A stretch of 5,280 nt of DNA, taken from positions 1 to 5,280 of the forward strand of contig CALVJU010000043.1 of the NCBI GenBank assembly GCA_944332375.1. The letters run 5' to 3'. Position numbers and translations under genes: made by a program. Under the pieces are notes generated by a model. That model made no database searches. It saw nothing but the letters and a program-made list of their open reading frames with translations, and was not told the DNA's origin. The DNA comes from an uncultured Bacilli bacterium. GTDB taxonomy: Bacteria; Bacillota_I; Bacilli_A; RF39; UBA660. Shown one piece after another: positions 4,388 through 5,280 of this stretch; the first letter of the stretch is position 1, and each line of letters opens with the position of its first letter.

Positions 4388-5280
4388 ATGAGAATGATAA
4401 AAGTAAACTATAGGAATAAGGATACGAAAGAATTTCTAGAAGAATCTACTCTTTTAGAAATCAGCGATAGTTTTAAAAAGTATTATAATTATCCAATTTT
4501 AGTTGCTAAAGTAGACAATGATATTACACCTCTTGCAGAGAAAGTAACAAAAAGTTGTGATATTGACTTTTATGATCGTTCGAATGATGTTGGTAATGAG
4601 ATATATGGTCGTAGCTTACAGTTTGTGTTGATTTTGGCAGTAAGAAGAGTGTTAGGCCGTGAAGCAGATGTTGTTGTAGAACATTCCATTGATAAAGGAA
4701 TCTATTGTGAGATTCATGGTGCTTCTATTGATAAACCAACCATTAGAAGACTTTCAACAGAGATGAAAAATATTGTAGAAGAAAACCTGATCTTTACCAA
4801 AGTAAGTGTCTCTAGAATTGATGCGATTAAATATTTCAAATCAAAAAATAAAATGGATAAAGTAAATGTATTAAAGTATATTAGTAATACATATATTAAT
4901 CTTTATCGATTAGATGATCTATATGATTATTTCTATGGAGATCTCGCTTATAGTACCAAAGTATTAGATGATTTTAAGTTAACTTATATAAAAGGAAATG
5001 GTTTTGTTTTAAGTTATCCAGATATTTATAATCCAGAATGTACTCTAGATTATAAGCATCATCCAAAATTATTTGATGCTTTTCTAGATTATACTGTCTG
5101 GGGTAGAAAACTAGGAATCAATAATGCTGCAGATTTAAATGAGCGTGTATCAACAGGACTCTATGGAGATTTAATTCGTGTTGCAGAAGCATATTACGAT
5201 GGACAACTATCAAATATTGCGGAAGAGATCTATCACAAAAAAGAGAATATTCGCATCATTTTACTAGCAGGTCCATCTTC
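4388..5280 (+). CDS. TGS-domain nucleoside (uridine) kinase-like protein, 3' end cut by the window
   Basis: Only the first 297 residues are present; the frame is open to the window edge. Full-length relatives have about 550 residues: an N-terminal TGS domain, a threonyl-tRNA synthetase-like second domain, then a uridine kinase/phosphoribulokinase-type domain that phosphorylates nucleosides with ATP or GTP. Here residues 1-65 form the TGS-like part. Residues 70-140 contain the tRNA-synthetase-like YGRSLQFVLILAVRRVLG and HSIDKGIYCEIHG. Residues 174-245 carry LDDLYDYFYG, GNGFVLSYPD and HHPKLFDAF, and 266-283 hold AEAYYDGQLSNIAEEIYH. The last residues, IILLAGPS (290-297), are the strand and start of the P-loop, so the next residues should complete a GPSSSGKT-type Walker A motif outside the window. 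ATG 4388 follows GAGGGA (4377-4382) by five bases. The kinase call is strong by layout, but the substrate (uridine or another nucleoside) is not shown here. Confidence 0.88.
   Translation, partial: MRMIKVNYRNKDTKEFLEESTLLEISDSFKKYYNYPILVAKVDNDITPLAEKVTKSCDIDFYDRSNDVGNEIYGRSLQFVLILAVRRVLGREADVVVEHSIDKGIYCEIHGASIDKPTIRRLSTEMKNIVEENLIFTKVSVSRIDAIKYFKSKNKMDKVNVLKYISNTYINLYRLDDLYDYFYGDLAYSTKVLDDFKLTYIKGNGFVLSYPDIYNPECTLDYKHHPKLFDAFLDYTVWGRKLGINNAADLNERVSTGLYGDLIRVAEAYYDGQLSNIAEEIYHKKENIRIILLAGPS

Noticed and set aside
1..5280. CRISPR array, tRNA, insertion sequence or phage features
   Set aside because: I saw no regularly spaced repeats, cloverleaf sequences, transposase motifs or terminal repeats with target duplications.

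Overview
The window is AT-rich and uses standard stop codons. It carries an alpha/beta-type small acid-soluble spore protein (SASP) gene behind a good match to a forespore sigma-G promoter. With a rhodanese-less ThiI, a ClpP and a TGS-domain nucleoside kinase, this points to an endospore-forming, low-GC Bacillota. It could be an uncultured Bacilli or Clostridia gut lineage, but the genus cannot be read from the sequence.

Layout. (1) Bases 1-55 end an upstream transcript at a strong intrinsic terminator. (2) Bases 78-1710 hold a two-gene + strand unit: a two-pass membrane protein of the DUF5305 type, then a small secreted beta-rich protein with a SipW-type signal peptide. The unit closes with a terminator. 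Its start is odd: the likely TTG start codon lies inside a long, nearly perfect hairpin. (3) thiI (1740-2921) has its own sigma-A-type promoter, whose -35 box sits inside the preceding terminator. (4) The SASP gene (3000-3212) follows, with its own terminator and then a 31-codon mini-ORF. (5) A bidirectional terminator at 3332-3367 separates these from a - strand pair: a small membrane-anchored protein of unknown function with four cysteines (3366-3662) and clpP (3707-4273). (6) A 114-base divergent region carries a strong sigma-A-type promoter for a nucleoside (uridine) kinase-like gene that starts at 4388 and runs off the window just as its P-loop begins.

How the parts relate. ThiI, ClpP and the kinase are housekeeping genes with separate promoters, so they are probably neighbours rather than one pathway. 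The DUF5305 and SipW-type secreted protein genes do look like one unit. By analogy with TasA/SipW loci, a SipW-type signal peptidase might lie upstream, outside the window. The most unusual features are the hairpin at 78-125, the DUF5305/TasA-like pair, and the mini-ORF whose stop codon sits in the loop of a shared terminator. There is no CRISPR array, tRNA, rRNA, insertion sequence or attachment site that I can see, and no gene-free stretch longer than 300 bases.
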